Source: CAZTXD01 sp964617995
Lineage (GTDB): Bacteria > Actinomycetota > Acidimicrobiia > Spongiisociales > ZC4RG35
Direction of reading: 5' to 3'
Assembly: GCA_964617995.1 (NCBI GenBank)
Contig: CAZTXD010000013.1
Location: 1-43,460, forward strand
DNA: 43,460 nt
Positions 23,832 to 33,300 of the stretch are shown here, in pieces (positions within the stretch are counted from its first letter, which is position 1; every line of letters begins with the position of its first letter). Both the position numbers and the translations under genes were made by a program. The notes beneath the pieces were generated by a model, which was not told the DNA's origin, searched no databases, and worked only from the letters and a program-made list of their open reading frames with translations.

Positions 23832-24731
23832 ATGAGGGACGCGAGTACCGTGGAGCCGAACGTCGAGACGAGCAAGCGCATGAGCCGGACCAGCGATGCC
23901 GGGACCTTCGGGGCCGGCATGGCCGTCCCCGTCGCGGGAGCCCCCGAGATCCCCAACGAGGTCGTGATGGACGTGCGCGACCTGTCGGTGCTCTACGGCT
24001 CCTTTCGTGCGGTCGACGACGTGAGCCTCGCCTTCCATGAGAACGAGATCACGGCCCTCATCGGCCCATCGGGCTGCGGCAAGTCGACGGTGCTCAGGTG
24101 CCTCAACCGGATGAACGACCTGATACCCAACGCCGTGGTCGACGGTGTGATCGAGTACCACGGTGTCGACCTCTATGGCTCGAGCGTGGATCCCGTCGAG
24201 GTGAGGCGACGAATCGGCATGGTGTTTCAGAAACCGAACCCCTTCCCCAAGTCGATCTACGACAATGTCGCCTTCGGCCCCTCGGTGCTCGGCTACAAAG
24301 GTGACATGGACGAGCTCGTCGAAGAGAGTCTCCGCAAGGCCGCGCTGTGGGACGAGGTCAAGGACAAGTTGCATGAGTCGGGAATGGCCATATCAGGCGG
24401 CCAGCAGCAACGCCTGTGCATAGCGAGGGCCATAGCGACCAGCCCGGACGTGGTTCTGATGGACGAGCCTTGTTCGGCCCTAGACCCCATAGCGACTCTG
24501 CGGATCGAGGAGCTAATGCTGGCGCTCAAAGAGGAGTACACGATCATCATCGTGACCCACAACATGCAGCAGGCGGGACGAGTCTCGGACCGCACGGCTT
24601 TCCTGTCGGTCGATGTGAACACGATGGGTCAGCGGACCGGGAAGCTGGTCGAGTACGACTTCACCGACCAGCTCTTCACCTCCCCCAAGGAGAAGGAAAC
24701 CGAGGACTACATCACGGGACGGTTCGGGTGA
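23832..24731 (+). CDS. pstB: Phosphate ABC transporter ATPase PstB
   Basis: This 299-residue ATPase drives phosphate import through PstCA. Visible are Walker A GPSGCGKST, Q-loop FQKPNPFPKSIYDN, signature SGGQQQRLCIARA, Walker B VVLMDEPCSALDP and the switch His in VTHNMQQA. PstB is normally about 250-260 residues; the N-terminal 40 or so residues here are extra and the start is uncertain. ATG 23832 and ATG 23880 are both possible, and neither has a strong ribosome site. The stop overlaps phoU by one base. Confidence 0.94.
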   Translation: MRDASTVEPNVETSKRMSRTSDAGTFGAGMAVPVAGAPEIPNEVVMDVRDLSVLYGSFRAVDDVSLAFHENEITALIGPSGCGKSTVLRCLNRMNDLIPNAVVDGVIEYHGVDLYGSSVDPVEVRRRIGMVFQKPNPFPKSIYDNVAFGPSVLGYKGDMDELVEESLRKAALWDEVKDKLHESGMAISGGQQQRLCIARAIATSPDVVLMDEPCSALDPIATLRIEELMLALKEEYTIIIVTHNMQQAGRVSDRTAFLSVDVNTMGQRTGKLVEYDFTDQLFTSPKEKETEDYITGRFG

Positions 24732-25429
24732 TGAGCGACACCAGATCCCACTTCCACCAGGAGCTGGACGACCTCGAGAAGACTCTGCTGGGAGTGGCCG
24801 ACCGCGCCGAGCAGATGGTGAAGATGGCCGTCGAAGCCTTCACAGGCGATGACCTGGATCTGGCGGACGAGGTCATCGCCGCCGACGTCGAGATCGACCA
24901 GATCTATCTCGACGTCCACAATCGATGGCTTCATCTGATGGCTCGGCAACAACCGATGGGATCGGACCTGCGGATGATGTCGGTTCTGCTCCACATGAAC
25001 ACCACCCTCGAACGGATGGGCGACCAATGCGTGAACATATCCAAGATGGCGCACGCCACCCAGGGTCTGCCCCGGGTGGACGTGATCGCCGACGAGCTGC
25101 AGGAGATGAGCGACCTGGTGCGGGCGATGATCCGGGCCGGCATCGAAGCCGTGGTCCGACGAGACGCCGACGAGGCGCGGCTGCTCCCAGCGATGGACGA
25201 GCCGGTGGACCGCCTCAATCGGGACATGTATCAACAGGTGGTTCGTTCCGGCCCGGACCTCAGGCGGCTGGAGTGGGCCACCAAGGCGATGATGGTATCG
25301 CGGGCACTGGAACGAGTCGGCGATCAGGTTGTGGACATCGGTGAGCAGCTCGCGTTCCTTCTCACGGGTGAGATGGCCGAGTTCGACGAGGACGGGCTGG
25401 CCCGAACCGGCGATGAACCGACCGACTGA
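24731..25429 (+). CDS. phoU: Phosphate signalling regulator PhoU
   Basis: The 232-residue protein is made of two PhoU helical-bundle repeats, each containing the metal-binding type motif, seen as NTTLERMGDQCVNISKMA in the first and SRALERVGDQVVDIGEQL in the second. PhoU links PstB activity to the Pho kinase and tempers phosphate uptake. The ATG shares one base with the pstB stop (TGATG). Its 3' end overlaps the response regulator start by 17 bases, so transporter, PhoU and regulator appear co-expressed. Confidence 0.95.
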   Translation: MSDTRSHFHQELDDLEKTLLGVADRAEQMVKMAVEAFTGDDLDLADEVIAADVEIDQIYLDVHNRWLHLMARQQPMGSDLRMMSVLLHMNTTLERMGDQCVNISKMAHATQGLPRVDVIADELQEMSDLVRAMIRAGIEAVVRRDADEARLLPAMDEPVDRLNRDMYQQVVRSGPDLRRLEWATKAMMVSRALERVGDQVVDIGEQLAFLLTGEMAEFDEDGLARTGDEPTD

Positions 25430-26120
25430 ACCGTCCGGGCGGATTCTCGTCATCGAAGACGAGAATGCGTTGGTCGAGTCGATCCGGTTCACGCTGGAGG
25501 CGGAGGGCTACGAGGTGATCAACGCCACGGATGGTGTCTCGGGACTCGAGAAGGCACGCGAGGCCAATCCCTCCCTGGTGCTCCTCGACCTGATGCTTCC
25601 CGGGATGTCCGGAATCGACCTTTGCCGCCAGATTCGTGAGCAGTCCGACGTGCCGATCGTGATGGTCACCGCCAAGGACGGTGAGGCCGACAAGGTCCTC
25701 GGTCTGGAGATGGGAGCCGACGACTACATCACCAAGCCGTTCTCGACCCGCGAGCTGCTGGCGAGGGTGCGCGCCCACCTCCGACGGGCCGGACGCACCG
25801 GCACCCTGGCCGACGCCAACGAGGTGCTGCGGGGGGGCAGGATCGAGCTGGACGTGGATGCCCACGAGGCCCGGGTCGCCGGTGAGCCGGTGACACTGCG
25901 GCCGAAGGAGTTCGAGCTGCTCGAGGTACTGATGCGCCGCAAGAACCGGCTGTCGTCCCGGGAGGTGCTCATAGACGAGGTGTGGGGCCCCTCTTACTTC
26001 GGGGACACCAAGACCCTCGACGTGCACATCAAGCGTCTCCGCACCAAGCTGGAAAAGGACCCTTCCCACCCCGCCCAGATCGTCACCGTGCGAGGCCTGG
26101 GATACAAGTTCGTCGACTGA
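25413..26120 (+). CDS. OmpR-family response regulator (PhoP/RegX3-like)
   Basis: The 235-residue regulator has a complete receiver (about 10-120) with the acidic pair in VIEDEN, phospho-acceptor Asp59 in VLLDLMLPG, Thr in MVTAKDG and Lys in ITKPF. It is followed by a winged-helix domain ending VRGLGYKFVD. It overlaps phoU by 17 bases, as expected for the phosphate-responsive regulator that would bind the GTTCACC PHO box. The likely partner kinase (28646) is 2.5 kb away, beyond two other genes, rather than adjacent as usual. Start chosen at the ATG before NRPTEPSGRILVIEDE; a longer frame into phoU is not needed. Confidence 0.92.
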   Translation: MNRPTEPSGRILVIEDENALVESIRFTLEAEGYEVINATDGVSGLEKAREANPSLVLLDLMLPGMSGIDLCRQIREQSDVPIVMVTAKDGEADKVLGLEMGADDYITKPFSTRELLARVRAHLRRAGRTGTLADANEVLRGGRIELDVDAHEARVAGEPVTLRPKEFELLEVLMRRKNRLSSREVLIDEVWGPSYFGDTKTLDVHIKRLRTKLEKDPSHPAQIVTVRGLGYKFVD

Positions 26121-26147
26121 ACGCCTCCCGACGTCTCCGTCCATCTC

Positions 26148-26153
26148 TAGGAT
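26148..26153 (+). promoter_or_regulatory. Candidate -10 element (TAGGAT) of the hydrolase-cyclase gene
   Basis: TAGGAT ends 8 bases before the GTG at 26162, where no ribosome site is visible, so a leaderless transcript is likely if this is the promoter. Confidence 0.35.
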
Positions 26154-26161
26154 CGGCCTAC

Positions 26162-27487
26162 GTGCCGGTGACACAGTACGCCCGGAGCGGTGACGTCAAC
26201 ATCGCCTATCAGGTGACGGGCAACGGGCTCGTCGATCTGGTCTACGTGCCCGGCTGGGTCTCGAACATCGAGGTGATGTGGGAGGACCCGGGTCTGGCCC
26301 GCTTTCTGCGAAGGCTGGCCACCTTTTCCCGGCTCATCACCTTCGACAAGAGGGGCACCGGCTTGTCCGACCCGGTGGCAACCGACGAGCTGCCCACCCT
26401 CGAGGTGCGGATGGACGACGTGAGGGCGGTCATGGACTCGGTCGGGTCGGAGCGAGCCTTCCTGTTCGGTCACTCGGAGGGCGGCAACATGTGCGCGCTG
26501 TTCGCCGCCACCTACCCGAACCGGACCGAGGGTCTGATCCTCACCGGCTCGTATGTGAAGAGGATCCGCTCCGAGGACTATCCCTGGGCTCCGGTGTGGG
26601 AGGACCGCCTGCGGGAGGCCGAGGAGGTAGAGCGACGGTGGGGGGAGCCGGATGCCATCGCCAGTCTCGCTCCGAGCCGGGCGGGTGATCCCGCTTTCCG
26701 GGAGTGGTTCACCCGCTACATGCGGTTGTCGGCGAGTCCTCGGCGGGCCGCCTCGCTGATCCTGATGAACTCGGAGATCGACGTGACCCGCATCCTCCCG
26801 GTCATCCACGTGCCCACCCTTCTCCTCTACCGCCGGGACGACACCGACGTCAAGATCGAAGAGGGCCGCTACATCGCCTCCCGGATTCCCGATGCCCGCC
26901 TGGTGGAGCTCGACGGAATCGACCACTTCTTCTGGGCCGGTGACACCGAGCAGCTACTGGCGGAGATAGAGGAGTTCGTGACCGGTCACCGCCCCGCATT
27001 GCCGCCCGATCGGGTGCTGGCCACCGTCCTGTTCACCGACATCGTCGACTCGACCGCCACCGCCGCCGACCGGGGTGACCGGGCATGGGCCGAGCTGCTG
27101 GAACGCCACAACGCGATGGTGCGAGGTGAGCTGGATCGGTGGCGGGGCCGGGAGGTGAAGAACACCGGGGACGGGTTCCTGGCCACCTTCGATGGTCCGG
27201 CCCGGGCGATCGGATGCGCCCAAGCCATCTCCGGCTCCATGCCATCGCTGGGCATCGAGGTCCGAGGTGGCCTCCATACCGGCGAGGTCGAGGTGCTGGG
27301 AGACGACGTGGCGGGCATGGCGGTTCACATCGCCGCTCGTATCGCGGCGATGGCGGGTGCAGGCGAGGTGCTGGTGTCACGCACGGTCAAGGACCTGGTG
27401 GCGGGAAGCGGGTTCCGGTTCACCTCCCGGGGCGAGAACGATCTCAAGGGCGTTCCCGACCGCTGGGAGATCTTCGCCGTGGCCTAG
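26162..27487 (+). CDS. Alpha/beta hydrolase-class III nucleotide cyclase fusion (LipJ/Rv1900c-like)
   Basis: The 441-residue protein joins an alpha/beta hydrolase (1-275) to a class III cyclase homology domain (about 282-441), the architecture of mycobacterial Rv1900c (LipJ). Nucleophile Ser105 lies in FGHSEGG and His255 in GIDHFFW. In the cyclase part, metal Asp293 (LFTDIVDST) and Asp337 (NTGDGFL) are 44 residues apart as required. The transition-state Asn-Arg motif reads VHIAAR, so the Asn is replaced by His389 while Arg393 remains; activity may be low or altered. It follows the phosphate regulator by 41 bases and is convergent with the nuclease. The hydrolase substrate is unknown. Confidence 0.9.
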   Translation: MPVTQYARSGDVNIAYQVTGNGLVDLVYVPGWVSNIEVMWEDPGLARFLRRLATFSRLITFDKRGTGLSDPVATDELPTLEVRMDDVRAVMDSVGSERAFLFGHSEGGNMCALFAATYPNRTEGLILTGSYVKRIRSEDYPWAPVWEDRLREAEEVERRWGEPDAIASLAPSRAGDPAFREWFTRYMRLSASPRRAASLILMNSEIDVTRILPVIHVPTLLLYRRDDTDVKIEEGRYIASRIPDARLVELDGIDHFFWAGDTEQLLAEIEEFVTGHRPALPPDRVLATVLFTDIVDSTATAADRGDRAWAELLERHNAMVRGELDRWRGREVKNTGDGFLATFDGPARAIGCAQAISGSMPSLGIEVRGGLHTGEVEVLGDDVAGMAVHIAARIAAMAGAGEVLVSRTVKDLVAGSGFRFTSRGENDLKGVPDRWEIFAVA

Positions 27488-27531
27488 CCGCGGGAGGCGA
27501 GCGAACCCGGGTGGTGGGGGAGCATCCGGGG

Positions 27532-28491
27532 TCATCGGCCGGGATACGACTCCGCCACCACCACGTTCCCGTTGGGGTCGACGACGAAGACCGTGTCCCC
27601 CGAGTTGTTCCACACCGCCGATCCCTGGTTGCACCAGAAGAGCGAAGATGCGTCGTCGTCTCCGCACCCTGTGTGGAGTCGCACCGTCGCGCCGGGTTCG
27701 ATGACGAATCCGTCGGGGAAGTGATAGCGGTGAGTGGCCGACTCGTCCTTGACGCTCCATCCCGTCAGGTCCAGCGCCGACTCCCCCGGATTGGTGAACT
27801 CGACCCATTCGTCGTTGAGGTTGTCGTTGTCGTCGCCGGCGGCGTCGTAGCGGATGTGACCGATCTCGATCACCCCCGTTGCAGGGGCTCCGCAGGCGTC
27901 CCTTCCCCACATACCCATGCCGGCTTGGCGTGCCTCCTCCTGAGCAGCTTCCAGCCTGGCGGTCTCGGCCACATCGGGCTCGTACGTGACCGCCAAGGCC
28001 AGGCCCTGTCCGACGAGGGTCTCGTTGACGAAGGTCTCCCCCGCGAAGACATATCGGAGGAGGCGGTCGAACCGGTCCCGCTCTGAAACGTCGCGTCTGA
28101 GGATTATCGGCCCCGACGACACCAGCTCCCCCAGCCGCACGGCAGCTTCGGCTGCCAGGCACTCCCCGCCTTCCGGGGCGTTGATCCCGATCAACCGCAC
28201 CGGCTCGTTGACCCCGTTCACGAGCACTCTCAGCGTGTCGCCATCCGTGACCGAGAGAACCTCGACCGGCGTCGAAGACGAAGACGTGGAGGACGAGGTG
28301 GGAGGGATTGTCGATGCGGGCGTGCCAACGGGCGTGGTGGACGATGCCGCCGGCGTCGTCGGTGTCGAGGGCGCCGGGATCGGGGCGCGTGAGTCGGTGC
28401 CGGGGGCGGGTTGGCCTGACGTGCAGGCCAGGAGCGTCACGGTCAGCACGAGGACCGGCGCCCCTCGTCGGCGGTTAGCCAGAACATCCAT
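27532..28491 (-). CDS. Secreted thermonuclease-like lipoprotein with lamin-tail domain
   Basis: The 319-residue protein has a lipobox (LLAC, Cys23), a Ser/Thr/Pro linker (about 30-75), a staphylococcal-nuclease domain (about 77-197) and a C-terminal lamin-tail (LTD) domain (about 205-317). Nuclease residues are visible: DGDT (Asp83, Asp85), Arg99 in VRLIGINAPE with Glu107, and an Arg near 143-146. LTD domains commonly accompany extracellular nucleases and may bind surfaces or DNA. A cell-surface nuclease near the Pho genes could release phosphate from external DNA, but no PHO box was seen in front of it. The ATG has a TTAGGGT stretch upstream and no clear ribosome site. Confidence 0.9.
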   Translation of the reverse strand: MDVLANRRRGAPVLVLTVTLLACTSGQPAPGTDSRAPIPAPSTPTTPAASSTTPVGTPASTIPPTSSSTSSSSTPVEVLSVTDGDTLRVLVNGVNEPVRLIGINAPEGGECLAAEAAVRLGELVSSGPIILRRDVSERDRFDRLLRYVFAGETFVNETLVGQGLALAVTYEPDVAETARLEAAQEEARQAGMGMWGRDACGAPATGVIEIGHIRYDAAGDDNDNLNDEWVEFTNPGESALDLTGWSVKDESATHRYHFPDGFVIEPGATVRLHTGCGDDDASSLFWCNQGSAVWNNSGDTVFVVDPNGNVVVAESYPGR

Positions 28492-28645
28492 GAGGCCGTG
28501 CCGACCCTAACCCCCGCGAAGGCTCGGCACAGAGAGCCCGCCTCATCGGAGGATGTCTGTCGGCTCCGACTCCGAGCCGGAGGCCTGTCCCGGTGGCCGT
28601 CGGGGGACGATCCAAGTCGTGCCTGTCCCCGCGAACGGCTACAAC

Positions 28646-30355
28646 ATGAGGATGCCCGTACCCCGGCGTCGATCCCTGGCCGGCCGCCTGCTGATCAACT
28701 ATGCATTGGCCGTTCTCGTGGTTCTGGTCTTGCTCGGCCTGTTCGTCGAGAGGACAGCACGGGAATCGCTCCTGGACACGGTGGAGGAGAGCCTCACCCA
28801 GCAGACGCTCGCCGTGGCCGAGACGGTCCCGGATCGAGTGGAGGCCATTCCCGAGTTCGTAGAAGCCGTCAGCGCCGGGATCGCCGCCCGTGTCACCGTG
28901 ATCGATGGTTCCGGGGTGGTGGTGGCCGATTCCCATGGCGACGTCGAGACCATGGAGAACCACTCTCTCCGGCCGGAGGTTCAGGCTGCGTATCGAGGCG
29001 AGACAGGTGTGGATCGCCGGGTGAGTGAATCGACCGGCTTCCCCCAGCTGTACGTCGCCGTTCCCGTCGACGGCAACACCGTCCTCCGCCTCTCCCTTCC
29101 CGAGAGCACCGTCAATGCCCCGGTGACGGCGTTTCGCGATCGCCTCCTCGTGATCGTGGGGGTGGTGGCGGTCTTAGGCGTCGCCGCCGTGGCGCTGGTA
29201 GGGCGGAGGCTGGCACGTCCGCTCGGCGAACTGTCCGGGGTCGCATCCGAGGTCGCGGACGGCAACCTCGACGTCTCCTATCCCCGCTCGTCCATAACGG
29301 AGCTGGATGAGCTGGGCCGCTCCATCGGGTCGGTGGCACAGGAGCTGGGTACTCGACTCCGCCAGGTTGGGGACGAGCGACGGACGCTGGAGGTCGTGCT
29401 CGATGCGATGCCGCAGGGCACGCTGCTGGTGAGTGCCGAGGATCGGCTGCTCTACACCAACCGGTCGTTGGTCGACATGCTGGGACGGATGCCCGACACG
29501 CTGGATCAGGTCGTTCCGTTCCGGATCCAGGAGACGGTGCGACGCGCTCGCCAGACCCGTGAAGCAGTCGAGGTCGACGCCGATCATGGCCGCCCCACAC
29601 GCATCTTCCGGATAATGGCGTCGCCTTTCGAAGACGGCCGAGTTCTGGCGGTGGTGAGCGACGTGACCGACCGGCGACGGGTCGACGACATCCGTCGCGA
29701 CTTCGTGACCAACGCCTCCCATGAGCTGAAGACCCCGGTGGCCTCGATCCTCGCGTCTGCAGAGAGCCTTCAGGTGGCGGTGGAGCGGGCTCCCGACAAG
29801 GTCCCGCAGTTCGCGGCCCAGATCGAGAACGCGGCACGTTCCCTCGCTCGACTCGTCGCAGACCTCCTCGACCTCTCCCGGCTCGAGGGACGCTCCGGTG
29901 GCAACGGCGACGTGGACCTCGGCGAGGTCGTGAGACTGGAGGTGGGTCGCATCGCCGAAGTGGCGGCGCAGAGGGAGCTGCGCATGGAGGTGGAAACGTC
30001 GTCGGTGTCGGTGACAGGTGAGGAACCGGACCTGAGTCTCGCGGTGCGCAACCTCCTCGACAACGCCATCCGCTACACCGGACCGGGAGGGACCGTGACC
30101 GTGGATGTACATCGCCGGGGAGACGAGGCCGTCGTGGCCGTGTCCGATACCGGCGTGGGGATACCCCAACGTGATCTCGAGCGGATATTCGAGCGCTTCT
30201 ACCGGGTGGACGTCGCCCGCTCCCGGGCCACCGGCGGCACCGGCCTGGGCTTGTCGATCGTCCGCCACGTGGTCGAGAACCACGGAGGAGCCGTTACTGT
30301 CGATTCCCAACTCGGAGCCGGGTCCACCTTCACGATTCGCCTGCCGGTCGCCTGA
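28646..30355 (+). CDS. Membrane sensor histidine kinase (PhoR/SenX3-like)
   Basis: The kinase (569 residues from this start) has transmembrane segment 1 at about 13-33, an extracytoplasmic sensor of roughly 120 residues, and transmembrane segment 2 (VIVGVVAVLGVAAVALVG). HAMP, a PAS-like domain (LDAMPQGTLLVSAEDRLLYT), HisKA and HATPase_c follow. The phospho-acceptor is His359 in NASHELKTPV. ATP-lid boxes are NLLDNAIRYT, SDTGVGIP, FERFYRVD and GGTGLGLSIV. PhoR-type kinases share the PAS-HisKA order, and the Pho regulator two genes upstream has no adjacent kinase, so this is its likely partner. The start is uncertain: ATG at 28646 or 28652; TACAAC ends just before, consistent with a leaderless mRNA. 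Confidence 0.9.
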   Translation: MRMPVPRRRSLAGRLLINYALAVLVVLVLLGLFVERTARESLLDTVEESLTQQTLAVAETVPDRVEAIPEFVEAVSAGIAARVTVIDGSGVVVADSHGDVETMENHSLRPEVQAAYRGETGVDRRVSESTGFPQLYVAVPVDGNTVLRLSLPESTVNAPVTAFRDRLLVIVGVVAVLGVAAVALVGRRLARPLGELSGVASEVADGNLDVSYPRSSITELDELGRSIGSVAQELGTRLRQVGDERRTLEVVLDAMPQGTLLVSAEDRLLYTNRSLVDMLGRMPDTLDQVVPFRIQETVRRARQTREAVEVDADHGRPTRIFRIMASPFEDGRVLAVVSDVTDRRRVDDIRRDFVTNASHELKTPVASILASAESLQVAVERAPDKVPQFAAQIENAARSLARLVADLLDLSRLEGRSGGNGDVDLGEVVRLEVGRIAEVAAQRELRMEVETSSVSVTGEEPDLSLAVRNLLDNAIRYTGPGGTVTVDVHRRGDEAVVAVSDTGVGIPQRDLERIFERFYRVDVARSRATGGTGLGLSIVRHVVENHGGAVTVDSQLGAGSTFTIRLPVA

Positions 30356-30378
30356 GGAGATGAGCGGGTGAGGGCCCG

Positions 30379-33300
30379 TCAACCCGGTTCTACTGTCAGA
30401 TCGGCGAAGTTGGGCCAGCTCTTGCCGAACTCCCACCAGCCGCCTACACCCGGCTTGGCGTACGTGACGTTGGACGCATACCAGAGGGGGATGACCGCCA
30501 CCCGATCGGCCACCGCCCGCCGGTCGGCCTGGTGGAACAGCTCCAGCCGGCGTCGGTCCCTCCGTTCCTGGCGGGCCTCCTCGATCAGGGCGTCGTAGAT
30601 GGGATCGGCGAAACCACCCTGGTTGGTGTGGCTGTCGGACTGGAGGAGGAGGCGGAGGTAGTACTCGGGATCGGGGTAGCCGGGATACCAGCCCGATAGG
30701 CTGATGGGATAGCCGTCCATCGACTTCTTCCCGCTGCGAATCTCCTCGAGGGAGATCCGGACTTGTTCGACCTCCAACCCCAGGACCTCCTTCCAGCCCG
30801 CGATGACCAGATCGAGCAGTCGGCGTTCGTGCGGCACATCCGGGTAGGCGAGATCGAGCGTGGAGTCGAGCCCACTCACCCGTGACACCAGGTCCCGGGC
30901 CAGATCCGGGTCGAAATCGGGGGAGATGTCGGGGGTGTGGCCCTGGAGGGGAGGGGGGACGAGTCCCCCGGTGGCGATCGTCCAGGGAGGAGGAGCTGCT
31001 TCGGCCAGCCGATCACGGTCGATGGAGTGGGCCAGAGCGAGCCGGAAGTCCCGCTGGGAGGCGACGGGGTCGTCATGGTCGAACACCAGATAACTGGTCC
31101 AGGCGGGAGGCCAGGACCGGCCCTGCTCTGGGACCCGGGCATCGACTTGAGGCAGGTAGGCGAGGCGGGACTCGACGATGTCGAGGTCGCCGGCCAGGTA
31201 GGCCTCTTCCGCTCCGCTCATGTCCCGGTGCCACTCCACCCGGGCCACGTTCCCACGGCGGGGCCGCCCGTACCCGGTGCGCCGCTCCAGCAGCAGCCGA
31301 CTCTCGGTCATCTCCCTCAGGGAGAAGGAGCCATTGGCCACCTCGTCGGCCACCTGTTCGAGGCTCATGCCGGCCTCGAAGGCGTGACGGGGCTGGGGGC
31401 CGGCATCGGGGCGATTCACCACCCACATGAAGTACGGAGCCGGAGCGACCAGGCGGAATTCGAGTGTGTGATCGTCCAGCGCTCTCACGCCGATGCGGTC
31501 GGGGTCGGAGTGCTCCTCGAGGAAGTAGCCCTGGGCCGCTTCCAGCACGAAGTAGATGGCGACCGACATGCCGGGGTCTCTCGGGTCGACGACTCGCTTG
31601 ATGCCGTACTCGAAGTCGTGGGCGGTGAGGGGCGTGCCGTCACCCCACGTGAGGCCGGGGCGGAGGTGGAACCGGTAGCGGAGGCCGTCGTCGGAGATGA
31701 CCCACCGTTCCGCCAACGAAGGGACGATCGTGCGCTCCGGCCATGCCTCGACCAGGCGGTCGTAGATCGCCATGCACAGCCTCACGTCGCCCAGGTAGTG
31801 GGAGCGCGGGTCGGGGCCGGTCACGTTGGATCCCCCGACGCGTAGGACAGCGTCGACTGCGCCCTGCCAGGGTGGGGGATCCTCCCAGTAGTCGAACGCC
31901 CGCTGATAGGCGTCGTTGGCCTCGGCGAAGCGCAAGGCCATGTGCAGGGCGAGCGCCAGCTTGAACAGCACGAGAGCGGCGCCCGCTCGGTCCTCTCGCT
32001 TCTCGAGGAGCGGGAGGAGGCGGCGGTAGTGGTCGACGGCCTCGTCGAGCGAGTACTCGAGGCGGGCCTTGTCGCCGGCTCGGGCCAGGTAGTCGATGGC
32101 CTTGTCCTCCACGCCGGCGGCGTGCCAGTGGTAGGCCAGCAACCCCAGCACCTCGTCCTGGTTGGCCTCGTAGCGTTCCTCCACATATCGAGCGGCGGCC
32201 TGATGGCGGGAGACCCGGTCCGACTTGAGGAGGGTGCGGTAGGCGGCCTCCTGGATGAGGGCGTGCTTGAACTGGTAGTCCGGTTGGGGGAAGCGACGGT
32301 TGAGGCGGATGAAGTCGAGGCGTTGCAGATCGTGGAGAGCGCGGCGCAGGGTCGGCTCCTCTTCGCTGGTGACAGCCGCCAGCAGGGGGAGGCTGAACTG
32401 ACGGCCCAGGACCGACGCTCCCACCAACACGTCGTGGGCAACCTCAGGGAGCCGGTCGATGCGGGCCAATATCACACGCTCTACGGTGGGCGGTAGCTCG
32501 AAGGGGACGCGCCGTTCCAGACGGAAACCGTTTCCTTGTGATACGAGGGCCCCGGCGTCCACCAGGGAGCGGATCAGCTCCTCCAGGAAGAAAGGGTTGC
32601 CCTCCGCTACCTGCAAGATGGACCGCTCCAGCTCGGCGGGGAGGACCTCCTCTCCCACCAGATGCCGCAGCATGACCTCGTCGGCCCGTCCGGTGAGGGC
32701 TTCCAGGGTCAGCTCTTCGATGCTGTGGGGGAACTCACGGGCCGCCCCCGTGCGCAGCTCCCACGAGTGATGGTCGGGTTCGGGGCGGATGGTGGCGACG
32801 ATCACCACCGGAGCCTGCTCGCACAGCACCAGCAGGCTCTCCAGGAGCTGGCCGGAGGTGGGGTCGGCCCAGTGCAGATCCTCGACTGCCATCACCACCG
32901 GCCCATCCTCGGCCAGGCGACGTGTCAGCTCCCCCATCACCTCGAAGGTGCGGTATTGGAGAGCCTCCGGGCTCAGCTCGTCGAGGCGCCGCCGGACGTC
33001 CGGTTCCAGGGTGAGAGCCAGCATGGAGGCCAGGTAGGGGTAGATCTCCATGGTCCGTTCCCCGAACAGGTCCGTCACCTCCTTGCGGAGCCGCACCCGG
33101 ACCCGAAGGTCCGGCTCGTCGAAGGTGACACCCAGCCAACGACGCAGCATGTCACGGAACGGCCAGTACGGGGTGGCCTCGCCGTAGGAGGCGGCCTGGC
33201 CGAGCAGCCACCTCGGGTGCCTGCCGTCGTCGCCGGTGAGGCCGTGCAGCTCGTCCACCAGCCGGCTCTTGCCGATCCCTGCCTCCCCCACGATGAAGAG

